The position numbers and the translations under genes were made by a program. Positions 34,901 to 46,758 of a DNA stretch of 57,163 nucleotides are shown one piece after another. Every line of letters starts with the position of its first letter. The first letter of the stretch is position 1. This DNA is from Hyphochytrium catenoides (taxonomy: Eukaryota > Sar > Hyphochytriomycetes > Hyphochytriales > Hyphochytriaceae): positions 1 to 57,163 of the forward strand of contig FLMG01003880.1 of the NCBI GenBank assembly GCA_900088475.1, given 5' to 3'. The notes beneath the pieces are model-generated. The model was not told the DNA's origin, did no database searches, and worked only from the letters and a program-made list of their open reading frames with translations.

Positions 34901-37900
34901 ATCTGTCTTGATAAAATCCCTCTCTTTTCTCTCTCTTATTATCTCTCTCTCTGCTCTGTCTCTCTCTCTTTCTGTTTCGCTCACTATCACTTAGTTTTTG
35001 GTCTCTTCAGAGCCATCCTTCCCTGATTGTAGTTGATAGCTAGCCGCCTACTACTACAGTGGTGTTAGAGATATTACTAAGCTAATAACACCCTTAGACC
35101 GTCCTTTCCTTGTAATACTACTCCATGACAGAGTTACATCCGAAAGGGAACAATGGCTCACTGTGGACAAGGGGTACATCCGAACTTTCCCTAAACAGAA
35201 ACATTTACTCAAAATAACCGAATTTAGATTAACCTCCCGAACTTTCGAGGCAACGATGAAAGATTAATTATTAGGAATGAGGCGTTCAGCAAAGGTCTCC
35301 GAAAGTAGTAGTAAGGTTCTTTTTCGAGTGAGGGCAGAAAGTTATAAAAGGAGGATTCCTTATGTATTTTCGGTACCTTGGTGCTTCTTTGTTGCCATTG
35401 TTTCCGTAAATCTTTCCTGTGTACCATCTTCAACCTCAACAGCAACCAAGGCAATCGATGCGGCAGCCGTCCAGGAGTGAGAGGCCTATTACTATCGAAT
35501 CAAGCCCTCTTAACCTATAGCGCTGAGCGCTAGTTCTATCTTACTACGGACCCGATTCAGTTCCACATCGATCTGATTCTCAATAAGCTCATTTCCGGTT
35601 GTAACTATTACGAATGTAAAACAATGCATTCTAAATAACGGTGATGTGGGTGTGATGAAGAGGCACGAGGAAGGAGGAGCTGTGGCTTTGGCAGCTCTGG
35701 TTCACCATCAGCGGTAAATGGAGAGGAAAGATGCCGCTGAAGAGCTGCTGGGAGGTCAAAGGACGGTCGAAGCCAGAGAGAGGCCTTTAGATAGAGGGTT
35801 CTGGCCTGCTCGCTCCTCTTCGCTGCACAGTAATAGCCTTCTGCGCCTTGAGGTGGTGGGTTCCTTGCTGAAGGACCTAAGTTATGAGGTGGCTGTGAGA
35901 TGAAGCAAGCTTGCTTTGAGAGATGGTGGTAGGGAGTTAAGAGGTGACTAGGAGAGGGAGGGAGGAAAGCTGATAGGGTGCCTTGATAATCCATAAGTAA
36001 AGGCGGTTGAGGGCTCAAGTTCAAGAGCAAGGACCGTTACACAGCCTAGGTGCCAGCGGCCCAAGTTGATGTTGAGACAGACCCTTGCGTATCACATGGA
36101 TTCTTTGATGGGTTCGCCCGGCACCACCAGTCCTTTCTTGTGAAAGCAGAAACACTGGCAGGAGTCAAAAGTGGCATTCGTTTGATTCGTTCTCTACATC
36201 GCTTAGAAAAGCTGACAACTTCAACCCAGACAGAGTTCGCTTCTTTCCTCTTCGCCCCCAGTACCCAGCACATACCACTTTGGATGGGATTAGAGATTAG
36301 CGCACCCGGTCCACGGAGAGCTGAAAGCACCAAGATCGGATGCACCCATGAAGTGCCTGCTCTCCTCCTTTCCTCTGGAGCATGTGGTTGACAGAAGCCT
36401 TCTCATTTGCTCTACTCTGTTCAAACTTTTCTAATCTTGGAACGAAAAGGTGACAACTTTTGAGAGTAGCTTGCCTTTCTAAATAGGGAACAAGGTCTCG
36501 TCCTCCAGTTACTATCCCATTGTAGAGAAGATGAACTCGTTGAACCTACTACTACCGTCATTGAATTTAAGTTGCTTCTTCAAGGTTGCTGCCAGTAGTC
36601 TTCTCCTCTATATCTAAAGGAGGCCATTAATTCTGTATGCAGCTCTACTTTCTAGAGTTGGGACGTTCCATGTAGTGTGGCCTTTGACTAATCACTAAGG
36701 AACAAGGCATCGGAAGCGCTCCCTAAAAAAGAATGGTACTACTACTACGGAACGCGGTAGTATAAGAAGGGGAGACGAAAGGTTCTCAAACAACTAATGG
36801 CATTCTGCTTTGTGGACATGGTAGTCAACAAACGGTACTCAGCTCTGTCGTCATCGAGCAGTAGTGGTAGTAGTGGTAGTTGCAGAAACAGAGGAAGAGG
36901 ACTGCTATTGACCACCCGGAATGGTCTCCACTGATCCACAGAGCGTCTCGAGTCGGTCGTAAGGTCAAGACATGTAGAGGAATGAGGATTTGGGGAAAAT
37001 GCTTCTACAACTAGCTGCTTCGCACAGGGCCGCCTGTAGGTAGCCCTAACATTGGACAAACACCTCTATCTAACCCTGTGCTGCTTCTTGATTTGGAAGA
37101 AATATGAGGAGACATACCGCCGGATTCCTTCGTGATGACAAACTCACTCATCCACGACCCTGTCTTTCTTCGTTCTCATTGAGTAGAGTCGTTATCAAGT
37201 ACACTGCATCTGGCAGCTTCTTCATCGGGATGACCTCTTGCTGTAAAGAAGCTCACAGCTGAAGGAGCAGGAGGAAGTGAAGCACTGTGGTGCGGCAGTT
37301 CAAGACCACGAAAATGGTCCCACCCATGGACATGTTATTGTCAAATGGTGGGGCGATTTATGAGCAACATCGGGCTACAAGCACTATCCATACACCCTTC
37401 CCAGCGCCCATCGGTAACGCGGTCGCTCCTTGCTCGTGGCGAACTCTTGTCTCTATCCTACACCCCGGTAGCTTGCATTATATGGCGCCGGCGCTTCCTG
37501 TTCTTGCCTATTGGAAAATGATAGTCTTGAGGTCGCTGGCTCCAGAAGCAGCAAACAAACCGTAGTTCAACAGTGTTCTTGCTCTTGAGCAAGAGAAGTA
37601 ACGGTTATAAGCTTCCACTTGCTTTGATAAAAAGAGTCAATATGGGTGGGGTCCGCGTCACTCGCTAAACCAGGGCGATATTGACTGAGAGAAACCCTAA
37701 TAAGAACAGGGGGAGAAAGGGGAAAACAAGAAGAAGGCAACTGGCTTCTCTAACTCTCCGCAATAACCGTATCTAGACGAGGAAGAAGAAGGCGCTTTCG
37801 TGTTGTTGGCTCTGCGTACCCTAGTGCTTATCCTCGATATGGTACCAGGGGACGAGGGGTGTTAAGGCATCCTTATTAAAAGAACACAGACCAGAGCTTC

Positions 37901-38359
37901 AGTGTCCTCCTGTTGCGAGGAAGTTGGTGAGGGTGACTGCCTTCGATTCCTTCTTCTCTTTCCTTGTCTACTGCTGTTTGCGTGGCCCGGAGAGGAGCAG
38001 CCTTGTACCTATTGGGCTATTATTTTTCTAATCCTAAACCTGCCGTACGCTAGTCGTACGCTAGTTGACATTCATTCTGCGTCTCCCTTCCTGCCGCTTC
38101 TTTCCCAACATTATTAGCACCGTCTTGGTAGGACCACGTTGGCGGCTTTGGAAAATCACTTGGCCTGTCCTGCCACCCTCTACAGGTTAAAACTTCACCT
38201 CCCCATCACGCCCATGCCTATGGGATCGTCCTGTCAAAGCTCGCACCGCACGAAGTTAGCGACAGCCTATGGCGACTGGTCTCGTCCCCTCAAGATCATC
38301 CAGACAGCATCGGCTAGGAAGTTCCTAGCGGCGCATGATAATGATGATGATAACGGCCA

Positions 38360-38395
38360 GAGCCGCAGCCGCAGCCGCAGCCGCAGCCGCAGTCG
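38360..38395. repeat. (AGCCGC)n hexamer repeat
   Basis: Five tandem copies of a GCAGCC hexamer, which would encode Ser-Arg dipeptides on the + strand. The surrounding frame (38139-38414) is otherwise unconvincing as a gene. Confidence 0.9.
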
Positions 38396-38910
38396 AGTGA
38401 TGAATGGAGACTGATGGGGAAGGAAGAAGCTTGGTCGGGTCACGCTGCATCAAACGGTGGAAGAGGAGAAAGAGAAAAGACATCACACCTCTTCGATGGC
38501 GTCTGATCCTTAGCCGCCTCCGTTGATAGATGACTGAGATGTTAGCCAGTGAATGCTAGAGATTTTGCCCCCTTTCCTGATAATATGCCGCACTGCCCTG
38601 AGTCCTGCATTCCGTTCCACTCTGTCTCTATCCTTGTATATCTATTCGTCACTCTGTCTGGTTCAGGTTCAGGCTTTCCCCTAATAGGAATACTAGAATA
38701 AGTTGTAATCAGTGTGCATCCTTATACGTCTTTCTCTCTGCTTCTGTATCTTCCAGCCTTGTCACTTTCTCCATCTGTGGAAATATCGGGAATTCGGCAA
38801 CTTTGGGGTACATCGAAAAATGAAGGGGATTGACCTTCGTTTGACTCTTACTTTCGTTCCTCACTTTCGGACCGAGATTATTGATGTCTTGTTTTGTGGA
38901 CCTTCCTCTC

Positions 38911-38952
38911 TCTCTCTNNNNNNNNNNNNNNNNNNNNNNNNNNNNNNNNNNN

Positions 38953-38993
<41 letters not shown>

Positions 38994-39012
38994 GCAATCT
39001 CTCTCTCTCTAT
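38911..39012. repeat. (CT)n microsatellite containing assembly gap
   Basis: CT repeats flank 35 N (38918-38952). The gap sits exactly inside the repeat, so repeat length collapsed or was unresolved in assembly. CT-rich sequence continues to about 39280 with a CACACA patch near 39135. Confidence 0.98.
38918..38952. other. Scaffold gap (35 N)
   Basis: Run of 35 undetermined bases bounded on both sides by CT repeats. Real length unknown. Confidence 1.
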
Positions 39013-39901
39013 TTCTGTGTCTGTCTGTCTCCTTATTAAGTCTATCTCTCCCTGTTGTCCCTGTGTGCCTCTCCCTTTCTCTCTTTCCGTTCTACGTGTC
39101 TGCCTCTCTCTCTGTCCTCTCTCTCACCTTCTCTCACACACACAAGCACACACCTGTTCTCTGTCTCGGCCTCCTCTCATCTCTGTCTCGTTCTGTCTCT
39201 CCTTCCTTTGCTGCCTTATAATCTCTCTCTCCGTTCGCTCTCCCTCTTCATCATTTCTCTTCGCCCTTCATCTCCTTTCGATCGTCGATGAATACCTTCA
39301 GCCTCTGCTACTGTTCCTGTTGCCCAAGACGGGCTTCCGAAGACTCTGGAGAGCTCCCAGCCCGCAATGCCCATTTCCCGTGGGGCTGACCTCTCTCTCG
39401 TCTACAGGCTGAGCTCTCCTTAACTTACAACTCCCACCGCCCATCTGGACAGAGATCGGTATGTTGAGCCGAACGGGATCCTGGCTAAGTAGAGACGCGA
39501 TCCGCTTCAAGGCCCCTAGGCTTGGAGATCTCTTTCTCTCTCGTTCGTGCCTCTCTGTCTCTTTTATTCTCTAGTGGAAGCGCGCTCTCTTTCTAGCGAC
39601 TTCATGCTCACATCACTACTACTGACGGCTTAGTTCTGCTCAAGCGGCTTTCTTTCTCTTTCCTTCGCATCATTCATCCTCCCTGTCCTCTCCTCCTCTT
39701 CACTTTACTCTCTCTCGCTCTCTCTGTTCCCTCTCACTCTCTCTCTTTTCCCCTTTCCTTTCTCTGTTACGCACGTATCTCCTTCTTCTCTCGATCCAAG
39801 TGGTGTCCAATGCGAAGTGTCTAGAGATTATGTGAAGGCGTCGGGAGAGAGAGTCCTGGTTTACAGGGACCTCAGGCCCGTCTCCTGAGTTGGGGGCACC
39901 A

Positions 39902-42900
39902 ATGGCTGCACCGGAGGAAGATACGCGGGGGCTCAGAAGGGCGGGGCGAAAGCGGCAGCAGACCGTCCGCTACGCCGTAGAGAGCGCCTCTCTTGCTCGG
40001 TCTCCCTCTTCTAGTCCCAAACCTTGTCGCACTGTCCCTCCCGGTCCCGGCGGTGAGCCTGAGGCAGCAGGGGATTCAAATTGCGATGTCTGCGGCGGCG
40101 GGGACTCCACTGAGGGCGATTCCATCCTCTATTGCGATGGATGTGACGTGGGGGTCCATCAGAGCTGCTATGGGATTGCTAAGGTTAAGAAGCTCCAACT
40201 GAGTCTTTCCTCTCTCACTTTCTCCTCTCGCGTTCTCTCCTCCTACTTTGTTGTTATCCGCACAATGAGAGAGATGAAAAGGAAATGACCTGTTGGTAAA
40301 GCTCTTACTATTCACTCTCATGCACTGCCTTCCTCTTCTCAAACCTCTGTTTCTTCTCATCAGTCTCTGCGGCTCATTTCTGTTTCCCTTATCACACTTC
40401 CGTCCCGTGTGACCTTGTCCCGTATGGCTTCTCCTAATCCCTCTGTCTCTACAGATTCCCAAAGGCAAATGGTTCTGCAAGCTCTGTCAGGGCAAAGTTC
40501 AGGACACAGCGGAGTGCGTGATCTGCTTGCAAAGCAAGGGTGCCATGAAGAAGACGAAGGATGGAAAGTGGGCACACGTCCAATGCGTGTGGATCGATCC
40601 AGAGTGCGAAGTACAGGACACAAGTAGAATGGAGCCTCTTCTGGTACCTGCCTCTGTCCTCAAGGCGAGAAAAGGGAGGAAGTGTCAGTTTTGCCAGCAG
40701 CTGGATGGCTTGTGTCTGCCGTGCTCATGGCCGGAGTGCGATAAAGTGTTTCACGGTCGCTGTGCAAGAGAAAAGGACGGCTTTCTTAGGATTGGGGTGG
40801 AATTAGGTCAGCTGGCAGTGGAGGGATATTGTGGCAAGCACAAGAACAAGAGGTGAAGTCTCAATGCTTGTCTATGTTCTCCTCTTCTATCCTTGTCCTC
40901 TCTCTCTGTCACTCTCTTTGACTCTTTTGTCCTTGCCTCTGTCCTCCTCTAGCTCTCTCCTCTCTGTCCGGTCTGCCTGTTAACTCTCTTTTACTCAGAG
41001 GGGGAGCCCAACTGGTGTTAGATCACTTACTAAATCAAAAGGTCGCAAATCGGACGCTGAAAAGCAAGGTCCAGAAGATTAGGGTATGGCATTCTGGTTT
41101 GCTCCGTCTCTCGCTCTGTCACTCTCTTTTTCCTCTCTCACCCCAACCCCACCCCACCTCTCTCTCTGTCACTCACATAGAACCTCTTTCTGTCTCACAG
41201 AACCTCTCTCTCTTTCTCTCCCACTCTGTTCTCAATCCTCAACCTCCTCTTCCCTTCCTACTTACGATATAACAGGATCGCGTCACAGCTGGGCAATCCT
41301 CTCTCAATAACTTTACGGAAGATGTCAACACCATCCTTCATTCTTTTAAGGCTATTCTTAAAGACAAGGCCTACCGGGAACTCCATCAGTCTGCCGTCTC
41401 TCAGCTTTCAAACCTACGCAAGATCCTCAGAGCAGATGAACCAGCGTTGGGAAAGCGACCGTCCCGCGAGGAGCAAAACTCGGCCCACTCACCGAACAAG
41501 AAGGTCAAAACTACCGCAGGGTCACAGCAACCTACCACAGAGTCAAAGCTCAATCTCAAGGGTCATAAGACTGCACAGCAAGATAAGAGTGACGACGTGG
41601 CCAAGGCATCCGATGGAGATGAAGAAGCTTCTGTGGCTTATGAAAATGTAGTCTGTGCGGTCTGCTGCGGTGGGGCCACCGCTGTTGGGAATGACATTCT
41701 CTTCTGCGATATCTGTGATGTGGCTGTTCATCAAAAGTGCTATGGAATACAGAAGGTGGCGTGCCACTTGTGTCTCAAATTCCCCTCTCCCGTTCTCTCC
41801 TCTTGTCTCTCTCTCTCTCTCTCTCCTCTGAGTATTACGGGCGTAATGCTAGGACCTTACACCAGCTCCCCTTTCCAGGTTCCAGAAGGAGATTGGCATT
41901 GCGCTCCATGTGCGGCTGGGGAGGAGAGTCTAAACTTGAAGTGCGTGGGATGCAATAAGAGAGGGGGAGCCCTGAAAGCTGTGGGTCGGCGCTGGGTCCA
42001 CATGGCGTGTGTCCTTGTAGACAGTAGGATGCGGATAGAGGATGTGAGGACCATGGAGCCTGTAGAGGTAAGAAGAAGAGGAAAACAGAGAGTGGTGAAT
42101 TGAAGTACAGCAGAAGAAACGGCGTCAGGCATTATGGAGCAGTACTGACCAAAGGCAAGGGGGAACGTAGCTGATAGAGACAACCATAGCCAGTCTATGA
42201 AACTGACCATTACTGCGAAGATGGCGGCGCCCTGCGGAGCTCAAAGCTCGAGGAGTAAGTGCTCACTGTGCAAGAGTTCAGCCGAGACAGTCTGTGGACA
42301 GGTCTGGTGATCTCCTTGCATTCTTAGTTCGCTGCTCCTTAAGCGAGGTTCTCATCTCCCTCATGTCCCTCTGTTCGTCAGTGTGCATTTGCGTCTCTGT
42401 TGATGGCTTAAAACTGAATCCTCCTCTTCGTCTTCGTTAACAATACGCGTGTAAGTCTCTACGTTGAGATTTCAGGCTAAGTATGTCCTCCCAATTTCGC
42501 CACATATATCTAGTGTATGCATCCTGGCTGCTCTCAGCGCTTCCACGCCCTCTGTGCGCATCGACGAGGGAGGTTCGAGGTGGCCTTTTACTTTGGACAG
42601 GTCTTTTTGGAGACTTATTGCGACAGCCATAAAAGCGATAGGTAAGTGGTAGGAAGAGCGCGCGCTATCTCACTTGTCAGGACTGAAAGGAGGAGATGGG
42701 ATGTGCCAAGTCCGGCAGTGGAAGAGATAATGCTACTGGAAGCGACAATTATGAAGAGGAGGATTTTTTTTAGCCTCATGGTCCGGATTCAAGTCTTCTT
42801 CTGACCTTTGCCTTTGTCCCGACCATTCCTCTTCCTTTCCTCTTTCATAATGCAGCTACACGATTTCCTCTTTCATATCGTTTTTGGAGGAAGAAGTTGT

Positions 42901-45900
42901 TTCATCAGCTCATGCAAAGGGTGTGAAGCAGCTCAAGGTAAGCCAGTGAAGTGAAGCCCAGTTTCAAGTTAGTGCCGTAGCGCCACCTTTAGATACCGGG
43001 CCGCTCATAGCCCTTGAGAAAGAGAGAGAAGTTGACCCTAACAAGGCACCGTAGAGCAGTGCGACTAGAAGAATCTAAACTACCTTTTCATGTGGATGGT
43101 AGAATAATCTGGAACAAGGGAAGCTAGAGACCTTGGACCAGTTTGAGGCTGCAGCTCTCTCCCTGGCGAACAAAGTGGCTGATATGCCTGGGAAGAACCT
43201 GAAACATGACTCTCAGGACTTTGTACGGGAGGCGGAAAGGTAAATTCTCTGACTCTCTCGTTGTTCCTCTCATAGATCTTTGCTGTTCCTTTCGGAGCAT
43301 CTAACTTAAACGTCGCCCGCACTCGTTTGTTCAGCGGTGCACGCGTACTAACTCTCAATCCTTCCTGCCTGTCTCTCTTCGCTGGTGTGGTTAGGCGCTT
43401 GCACCTCATCAGGCGCAGTGTGCTAAAGAAGTCTGGCTGGGGCTCGCGGGAGAAGATTGGCGAGCCTCAAAATATACTTTCGACAGAGTAAGGGCCCGCA
43501 GTCTACCGCCTCGCGTCTCTTTTGTCTCTCTCCAGCCTTAACCTCCTTGCTATACAGCCTGTATCTACTCGTTAGTAGACTTTCTGGCATATCAATGAGC
43601 AACACTGCTAGTTTTCTCTCACTAGTGTAAGGGACCTGATAGGTTCAAGTAGTATCTGTCACTGTCCTGTCTGGCGCTATTCGTTGTATACAGAGTCCAA
43701 ACTCCTCTCTTCTGACCTTCACGTCCTTGTGGCTCTCTCGGCTGTCCCCATAGTCCATCACTATATGAGGGCTTGGGCTTCTCCTTCCAGTTTGAGTCCG
43801 TGCAGCATCGCTTCAAGTTTGTTACCCTAGCAGATGCCTGCCTTGGCTCCTTTCTGCAGAGAGAAGATGTAAAAGCTTTTCTTCCACCTTGCTGGCAAAC
43901 CTTTGAGTCTCTGGACGATCTAAGGCGACCACTTGGGCTGAGCACACTCCGGGTAAGGTTTGCTCCATAGACGTGTCCTTTATTTATTCAGAGATTGACC
44001 TTGTCACTGTATGAGAGCAATCCTACCTCTTGGACTTCACTTAGCAGTTCTCATAGATATGCTTCCCTTGCCCATCCCGCCGGTCTAGTCAAAAGCGTCT
44101 GTAATGACTTTCCTGCGTTTTCTACACTTCAGGTTCTGCTACGCAACGGAGCATATCAAAATCCCTATTCTTTGCTCTCGGATGTATGCAAAGTCTTTCT
44201 CTTCGTCATGCAGAGCAGAGAGGAAGACAGTGAAGCATACGCTGACGCCGAATACCTTCTTCGACTCTTTCGCGCAAGGTATCAGATAGATGTCCTGCAG
44301 AAGTGCTTAGGCGGTAAGTTCAAGAGAGATTCCTTTATCTCTAGAAAGCTTCATCTTTCGACGAAGAAATCTGGCAATACCGGGAAGGTAACGGGACCCA
44401 GCTCAGGAGGGAAGGGAAGAAAACGGCCCAGACAGCCAGAGGGCAGTTGGCCGGACAAGTCTAGGGTTCCTCCTATCTTCACCTTTACTCACGATGCCAA
44501 GGATGAAGCCAGGAGGAGATTTACCGATGAAGTCCAACATCATCTGAACTATAGTCTCATAGCCAATCTTGAGGATGAACCGGTTGTGAGGGTATCTCGC
44601 TCTCTGCCCGCCGTTCCTCCTCTCTCTCGACGGCCGATGCTTAAGCTCCTGACGACCCTTCAGACACAAGTGTTAAAGGAAGAGCCTTCGACATCTTCTT
44701 CACTTGCTTTCTCTCCGCGTCAGTCTGAACCTATCAGCCATAAAGTTCCACACCCAAATATTAGCTATCCTCCTCCGGCCGCACAAGATGAACCTATGAG
44801 GCGCGTTATAGAGGAGAGCAGAGAAGACAGCCCTCCAGCACCTATTGCAGAGACGGCGACCTGCACCTCGCCTGATCCACCTACTTTGAGGCAAGATACG
44901 GACTGTGCCAATCAGCACGATACTAATGCAGATAACGACTTCTCTGTTCCCGCGCACGAAGAGGGGGAAGCTAAGACGTCGCCCTGCGCCACACATTCTC
45001 CGTCACTAGAAAAGAGCTCAGTACAAACCACGCAGGAGGGATTAGAGTATGAGGCAATAGAGAGTGGCCAGGACACCATCAACAATCTGAAGCCTCCGGA
45101 AGCAAGTGCTGCGGAAGGAGAAACAGACTCCATAGCTTCTTGTGGAGGAAGACAGCAAAGCCTTTCTCTGCTTTCAGAGCTCTTAGACGAGGTGCAGAAG
45201 CTGTCTTTGGGTAGCGTAATTGAAGAAGAAGTTGCACAGGGCTGCCACTGCCTGACGTCTGGAGTTGGACCCGGGAAACCCATTCTTGCTCGTGTGCTGC
45301 GCGATTATAAGAGAGTTATGCAGGTTGAGGATCCTGAGGCCGCACTGGAGGCACTGGAAGCAAGATGCGCGAGAAAAGCGCAAGAGAAGGAGCAGAAGGA
45401 AGCACGAGATGAGACAGAGGACGAAGAAGAGGAAGGTGACGAGGATGAAGCAAGTGAAGCCGGAAGCAGCTTTTCCCTCCTTCCTCTTCACCAAGAAAGG
45501 GGAATTGCAGGAGCTCTAAGACGAACTTGCGGCATGCTCACTGGTTCGGCTCTCAAACAACAGCATAAGGGCATTCGAGGCGTCTCCGGCCTCCTAACTG
45601 CGTCGATGCTGAAAAAGAAACTTGCAGCAAAGGCCCCGAAGAAGCCGACTGAGAAGAAAGCTTCGCTGCACCCACTTTTGAGGCTGCAAAAGAAGGTCCC
45701 CGCACCATCCCAAAGCAAGCGAATACGTGGTGCACAGAATGGAGACCGTGAAAGCTCTCGAAAGGCGCCCGCGGTTGGTATCGGACAGTTAGGGAAGGCT
45801 CCACGCATAGCACAGAAAGCGCCCAGAGGAATTAGCAACCCTGTAGTGCAGCTTAAGGGAGCAACAAAGCAGAAGAATGCCTCAGCAACTCACACCGTGA

Positions 45901-46376
45901 AGCCGAAGACCCAAAAGAAAGAGACCCAGAAGAAAGAGACCCAAACTGCACAGCTGAAGGCCAAAGAGAGAGAAGTTATTTCTCCGAAAGAGGATGCTGT
46001 GATCGTCACCAAAGCCACTCGAAGTGTCCGCTGTGGAGCTTGTCCGGGGTGTCAGATGCCGGACTGCGGCCTGTGCAATAACTGTATGGACAAGGCGGAC
46101 ACCGTGAGCGCTCGGCCTCCAAGCCAAGGAACAGGGTGTAGCGATAGGCTGTGCCAAACTACTGCCATCGTTCAACTTAGACCAGTGCCGACCAAGGTGA
46201 CTGTTCCACCTTCAGGCCTTGTACCCGCGGAAGGTTTGTTTGAGAGGCCCGAGGAGGACATGTGCAAAGATTTCTCTCTCTTTGCCTTTGAGGGGCCAGT
46301 GGACGAGCGCTTGAACGCCCCAGTAGAACCTGGGTATGCCTACTCGTTGTCTGACCCCTTCCTGCCGGCGCATTGA
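39902..46376 (+). CDS. Chromatin reader: two PHD-knuckle-ePHD modules, bromodomain-like region, CXXC finger
   Basis: Twelve exons joined in frame: 39902-40183, 40455-40852, 40999-41083, 41275-41754, 41879-42067, 42194-42301, 42514-42641, 42856-42937, 43103-43239, 43395-43487, 43754-43952, 43992-46376; about 1521 residues. PHD1 (about 60-107) has CDVCGGG, YCDGCDVGVHQSCYGI and WFCKLC. Extended PHD1 (about 114-226) runs from CVICLQSKG through CDKVFHGRCA to YCGKH. PHD2 (about 380-428) has CAVCCGG, FCDICDVAVHQKCYGI and WHCAPC. Extended PHD2 (about 436-556) runs from CVGCNKRGG through CMHPGCSQRFHALCAHRRG to YCDSH. These PZP modules are as in BRPF, JADE and AF10. At about 750-825 is a bromodomain-like segment (DFPAFSTLQVLLRNGAYQNP) lacking the acetyl-lysine YN motif. 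Near 1406-1450 is a CXXC finger (RCGACPGCQMPDCGLCNNCM and a later CSDRLC) for CpG DNA. No SET, PWWP or acetyltransferase domain. Likely nuclear scaffold reading histone H3 and DNA. Confidence 0.9.
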
Positions 46377-46758
46377 GGCAAATGCAAGAGAAAGCATCAA
46401 TGACGAGACACTTGGATAGCTTTGTATAGGAAATCTGTCTGGATATGTACATTAATAAGCGGTTTGACTCTATGTTCACTTCTGCTACAACGGGCAACAG
46501 TGAAAGCATCTGATGCGATGACGAACAGACATAACATCCAAAGCGTTCAGGGACAAACAAGAGAAAGAAGCGGGAGGAAACCCGGGAAAGAAAGAGACAA
46601 AGAGAGATAAGGCGAATACACGTCAATAGAGCTCCGCCATTTAGAAAATAACTGGGAGAGGGGACGCGGACTCACACCGAGAGTGGAACCTCTGCCTCGA
46701 ATCCATCCCACGCCATCTGTCCCTCTCTCTTCTACACAGGGATATCTTTGTCTCTCTT

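Larger units (their letters stand above)
34600..39901. other. 5.3-kb region with no supported gene
   Basis: Flanked by the orphan gene (minus) and the PZP gene (plus). Contains CT microsatellites, a hexamer repeat and the scaffold gap. Several 60-110 codon frames exist (36050-36391, 37287-37565, 38139-38414), but none shows a domain or clean splice-linked partners. A stretch reading DPCVSHGFFDGF at about 36070 faintly recalls class-3 lipases but lacks everything else. It may hold non-coding transcripts or fast-evolving genes. Confidence 0.4.

Noticed and set aside
34577-34990. Minus-strand Arg-Glu-repeat protein (about 137 residues)
   Set aside because: Direct translation of a GA microsatellite; no domain, no conserved flank. 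I kept the repeat and not the protein.
36050-36391. Possible class-3 lipase fragment (DPCVSHGFFDGF)
   Set aside because: Only one weak motif; no nucleophile GxSxG block, no oxyanion region and no linked exons nearby.
42664-42790. Extra exon of the PZP gene (acceptor at 42670)
   Set aside because: It would be open, but joining 42641 directly to 42856 keeps phase and gives a continuous helical segment (SFISFLEEEVVSSAHAKG), so the extra exon is unnecessary.
46177-46626. 149-codon minus-strand frame at the end of the PZP gene
   Set aside because: Antisense overlap with the CXXC-coding exon; low-complexity and without domain.
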